Of a stretch of 64,000 nt of DNA, positions 59,685 through 64,000 are shown in pieces. This DNA is from Liolophura sinensis. Taxonomy: Eukaryota; Mollusca; Polyplacophora; Chitonida; Chitonidae. The stretch is from the NCBI RefSeq assembly GCF_032854445.1, contig NC_088304.1, positions 1,364,001-1,428,000 of the forward strand, written 5' to 3'. Position 1 is the first letter of the stretch, and every line of letters begins with the position of its first letter. The notes under the pieces were generated by a model that was not told where the DNA came from, did no database searches, and worked only from the letters and a program-made list of their open reading frames with translations. The position numbers were made by a program, and so were the translations under genes.

Positions 59685-60472
59685 GCTATGGTCTGTACCC
59701 CTGGCAGGCCAAGCTACCATCTGTGTTCTTGGCAGGCTAAGCTACGGTCTGTACTCACGGCAGGCCAAGCTACGGTCTGCACTCCCGGCAGGCCAAGCTA
59801 CCGTCTGCATTCCCGGCAGGCCAAGCTACGGTCTGTACTCCTGGCAGGCTAAGCTACGGTCTGTCCTCCTGGCAGGCCAAGCTACCGTCTGTACTCCCGG
59901 CAGGCCAAGCTATCGTCTGCATTCCCGGCAGGCCAAGCTACGGTCTGTACTCAGGCAGGCCAAGCTACGGTCTGTACTCCTGGCAGGCCAAGCTACCATC
60001 TGTACTCCCGGCGGGCCAAGCTATCGTCTGCATTCCCGGCAGGCCAAGCTACGGTCTGTACTCCTGGCAGGCCAAGCTAGGTCTGTCCTCCTGGCAGGCC
60101 AAGCTACGGTCTGTCCTCCTGGCAGGCCAAGCTACGGTCTGTCCTCCTGGCAGGCCAAGCTACGGTCTGTACTCCAGGCAGGCCAAGCTACGGTCTGTAC
60201 TCCTAGCAGGCCAAGCTACGGTCTGTCCTCCTGGCAGGCCAAGCTACGGTCTGTACTCCAGGCAGGCCAAGCTACGGTCTGTACTCCAGGCAGGCCAAGC
60301 TACGGTCTGTACTCCAGGCAGGCCAAGCTACGGTCTGTACTCCAGGCAGGCCACGCTACGGTCTGTACTCAGGCAGGCCAAGCTACGGTCTGTACTCCAG
60401 GCAGGCCAAGCTACAGTCTGTACTCAGGCAGGCTAAGCTACAGTCTGTACTCCTGGCATGCCAAGCAGGTAT
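59685..60472. repeat. Minisatellite, 28-bp unit, about 28 copies
   Basis: The unit is CAGGCCAAGCTACGGTCTGT, ACTCCTGG. A 266-codon plus-strand frame crosses it only because the unit lacks stops in all three phases; I do not treat it as a gene. Confidence 0.94.
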
Positions 60473-62450
60473 GTTAAGCAATGTCTGCACACACGGTGGT
60501 AGATCACTTGATTTAGTGAACTAGTGGCATGAACCAATGGAAGGTAACTACTATCATTCATGTAACTGAGACATCTCGTCTCCCAGAAGGAAAGTTTTGG
60601 CAAATTTTGTTTTCCCTTTGGATAATTCCAAATTTTCTGTCTAAAACTTATAGCAGATAATGTGATAACCATGACACCATGCTGCAATTCTAGTCAGAAG
60701 TTGCTCCATCTAAAATCAGTAAGAGTTTCAGCATGTGCGACACAAGCAGTCCCTGCGCACATAATGGTGGGTACAACTAAAAGCCTGAACGGAGAAGAGG
60801 TGTCCAAGACTTTGTCACACAGCCGCCATTGTTTGACGATGCTTTGACCCAGTGATGGCACGCTTACTACATTAAACATCCATTTCATTGAAATTCTGGA
60901 TTGGAAACCGTGTCCCCATTCGCAGTAACTCATAGCATGGAGGTATACGTGGAAGGAGGAACAACTCGCAAAGTCGGCCCGGCAAGTCGGCCAGACATAC
61001 CTGCTGTGCCTTTCTACTCTGAATGAGTAGAAAACAATTGATGTTCAATGTATGATACCATGTCTCACAGCAAGTAAGCCAACTACGTTAGGAAGAACTG
61101 TTAGGAAAAGTATCCCATCAAACTTTGAATGAAAATTTTCCAAATTCTGCTCACAACAAAGAAGTAATAAGGTCATACTTTTGCATCAAAGAGATCATTT
61201 TGCTCGCATCTATGCGACCACTGTATGGCAAGATATAGTTTGTAGTTTGTGATATTTAGTCAGAAATCGGGAACATTTTGTAACTTTTCGCTGTATTCCA
61301 GTGGGCATAGTTCGATAAAATTATGTTTTTCAATCAGCATTAGTTTGTGTGATTTACCGGGTGCTGAAGGGTTATCGGCCCCAGATCTCAATTTTGCTAA
61401 AATGATGATTGAAAATTGAGAAAATTGCCCATTTGAAATACATGGGCCTTTTTCAAAAATAGCCAAAATTGGTCATGCTTGAATGCCATAAAATCCCATT
61501 TCTGCACAACCAACGATATGCTGTTCATAAAAATAACATCAGGGAACTATTTAACAGAAACCGCACGTGGCAATTCAGGGTTCCATAAGCGGTTTCTTAC
61601 CCACTTTGACTTATCCAACTCCCATCGGACAGTAATGCGGTCCACACTTGTACATTGGCATATAGTATATATGTACGTTCTATATGCAAACAGATTCCTA
61701 CTGTTTTTAAGAATACTAGAACCCATCTGGGGTGAAATATTCTGGCTACGTGTGGTACACCTTACTGGCTAATCCCAAAAGACCATATACAAAGGCATAC
61801 AATTCAGTAAAATAAATACCTATGAATAGTTTGGACAACTGTTAAAACAACAAAAAAAGAACAAAAACTTTGGCCATATATTTGTTGAAAATGAAGACGA
61901 AACAGATGAAATTCTAACATGACTTGTAGGCCTATCTTGTCGTCGTCAAACAATGCAACGCGTTTCAATTCACCGCGAGCATGTTTTTGTTCATGTTATT
62001 TACTTTCAAGCATGACATTCCCATGGAAACTGCCAATTTCTTCTGTTGTGATAAGTGAATCAAAGTGATCTGGCATCCATTCTATTATATCTATCTATCT
62101 TCATTATTGGTCATCTCTCCCGGCAGCCTCTGTTGTGAGCAAGCGACGCATGACTGGTTGCTGAGTTTCTTTCACAACCGGTGTCAAAAGCGGCTGGTCT
62201 GGACAGCGCATGCATGATCATCTGCCATAAGCACAGACAGGTTAATCCTCTGTTAAAACAAAGCCTGAGTCCTGCTGTGTCAGTATCGTACATTAAACAC
62301 TTTGAAGAGCCTGAGTTGTTCCTCCTTACATAAATACCTCCAAGCTTATTGTAAAGACAATGGAGAAACTGAAAATGTCAAGAAGAAAGTGTTAGTTTGA
62401 AATGTTGCTGTTTTATTGGCAGCTGTAACCTCAAACTTCAAAGGCCACTG
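60473..62450. other. Gene-free stretch upstream of CCDC62
   Basis: No exon or repeat recognised. It may contain the CCDC62 promoter or 5' UTR exons, because a possible acceptor (GTATTGAGTTCAG) precedes the start exon, but I could not locate them. Confidence 0.4.
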
Positions 62451-62454
62451 TCTG

Positions 62455-63502
62455 CAACAAACTGACCCAATGGCCAACTGACCCAAGAAAACTGGTCCCA
62501 CTAGTTAACCAGTTCAATAATTCAAGCTACATGTATGTGGTATAACACCAACAGTGCACAATTTCACACATAAAGATCTTTTGGGGGGGGGGGGGGGGTT
62601 AACATGTAGTTATTGCTAGGATTCATGCAATTTTCTGTCCTTTGTATCAAGCTCTGTGTGGTGAACTGTTTCCACACGACAGTTTACATGCACTGTAACC
62701 ATGCACTGAATGACTGGTCAATATGGCGAATTTCAGTCAAGGTCCTTAAATCATTTAGAGGTAGACTCAGTTTCAGCAATGGATTAACTTTTTTCCCCAT
62801 TACATTACATATCTTGTGCTTTTCTTCTGTAGAAAACACCTGCAACTTGAATTCTTATAATAAAGACATTGTACAATATTTTGTGACATAAGAAATCAAC
62901 AACCAGTTGATATGCATATCCTTGAGATGTTGGAAGCTCAAGGCAAGAAGGCTCAGAACATTTTTTTGTGAATGGCTTAACCCAAAACAAACTCAAAGTC
63001 AAAAGATCAAGTTCAAAGCAAATCACAAAATTTTTTTTACTGCAGTATATTCTTTGTGTGTTGTTACATGTGAGGCACAATGTTAAAGTATTACAATCAA
63101 AGCCACACTGACTATACATAGGTCTCAAAATTCCTTTTGCTGTACTTGATGTGATGTCTAAAAAGATTTATTTCAAGTCACATATATTTTGTCTGAATTT
63201 TAACAGCTAATGGCAGTCCTGCAAAAAAGAATTTCACTTCACCCAGTCAGCCATTTCTCTTTTCACATTCAACCGTCTTGACAGATCTCACCAGAGATAA
63301 CTGGTTATATTAAGTAGGCTTACAGAAAATTGTGTGATATCAACCAGAAGGCAACCAGCCTTAAGTTACCCTAGATATGTTATCCTGAAAAAGACTTTTT
63401 TTATCTATAAAACTGGATGATAAAACCACTGGGCCAGTTGACTCAGTACTTTTGGGCCAGTTGTCTTGGGTCAGTCAGCTGTTGGATCAGTTGACAGGAT
63501 AC
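62455..63502. repeat. Inverted pair of AACTGRCCCA-rich blocks
   Basis: The left block (62455-62520) has AACTGACCCAATGGCCAACT and GACCCAAGAAAACTGGTCCC. The right block (63429-63502), inverted, has AACTGATCCAACAGC, TGACTGACCCAAGACAACTG, GCCCA. They bracket about 0.9 kb that includes a 17-base poly-G run (about 62583-62599). Possible decayed inverted-repeat element. From 63503 to the right edge nothing is recognised. Confidence 0.5.
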
Positions 63503-64000
63503 CGTGACTGGATGCTAAATTGGCCATGGTTGCGCTTTTGTGGCGAGTGTTGTGGCGTGCATCCTGAAATGCGAATGTGGCTACAAGTTTTAGTCAGCAA
63601 AATTTTGACTACCCTTTGTAAAGACAAGATTAATGCCTTTTCTCGGGAGTTCATTGAAAAGTTGATTCTTCAATTAATTCACGTCACTCTACCACGTGAC
63701 AGCAAAATCAGCTTTAAAATTCCCACGAGTTGATTTGACCTTAAACTATGAAATTTCGTGACAATTAACACTGACTATAACCCGGCGTTGTTGTTGTTAC
63801 ACAAATGTCTTGCAGGTCAAGTTGTGTACTGTGTACACTAGTGCAGTATTGATCGACATGACTTACTTCTCCTCGGCTGGACGTCAATCTTTATCCGTTG
63901 TTTGTCACACTTAATGACACAAAAACAATCTCACAGTTTTCCAAAACGCACATCATAAAGTTTTCTGACGCTTTCAACTTGTCAAAACACGCGCAACATT

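Noticed and set aside
59677-60477. 266-codon open frame of YSRQAKLRSVLLAGQATVC repeats
   Set aside because: Artefact of the 28-bp array with a unit that lacks stops in all phases.

Overview
The window is animal nuclear DNA. It holds intron-split genes, tRNA-derived SINEs with (AAAT)n tails, MITE-like elements, a decayed Tc1/mariner transposase and a very large amount of minisatellite. The most frequent SINE (tail resembling TCTTGAGTACGGCGTAAAAC, then AAAT repeats) is of a kind I associate with molluscs and related lophotrochozoans. A marine lophotrochozoan, most likely a mollusc, is the best guess; I cannot name the species.

Layout. 0-2.4 kb (+): the last two exons (109 codons) of a gene I do not recognise, entering from the left. 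2.4-9.4 kb: SINEs, old duplications, a 67-bp minisatellite and a 0.5-kb inverted-repeat MITE. 9.5-11.1 kb (-) and 23.2-24.8 kb (+): two divergently oriented paralogues for secreted leucine-rich-repeat proteins of about 530 residues. Each coding region lies in one exon, and both share a splice acceptor just before the conserved start, so a non-coding first exon is likely (candidate at about 20.76-20.96 kb for the right-hand gene). Between them lie eight or more tandem arrays and a second copy of the same MITE. 25.0-31.9 kb: a 47-bp array, SINEs, a GC-rich inverted pair, and a TATA-containing candidate promoter. 31.9-36.8 kb (-): a five-exon model for a small secreted, cysteine- and tryptophan-containing protein of unknown function. 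37.4-39.6 kb: a Tc1-type relic, a 28-bp array, and a 941-bp element with inverted ends flanked by TTAA.

41.4-59.3 kb (-): a complete 13-exon gene that I identify as CCDC62. Phases agree at every junction, giving 612 residues. Two human CCDC62 landmarks are present: the IxKQRxELQLLIxELxDRD block near the N-terminus and the SPTSKLxRLLAESRxMV block near the C-terminus. 59.4-64 kb: two minisatellites and an inverted-repeat pair; no gene seen.

The most unusual feature is how the CCDC62 introns are built. Three large minisatellites abut exons and are copies of the exon-intron junction itself. A 60-bp unit carries the end of exon 5 plus its GT donor. A 32-bp unit carries the polypyrimidine tract, AG and first eight bases of exon 10. 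A 44-bp unit resembles the exon 6 donor region. The gene's true splice sites therefore sit at the edge of arrays of roughly 12 to 39 decoy splice sites, and in two arrays the units become more diverged with distance from the exon.
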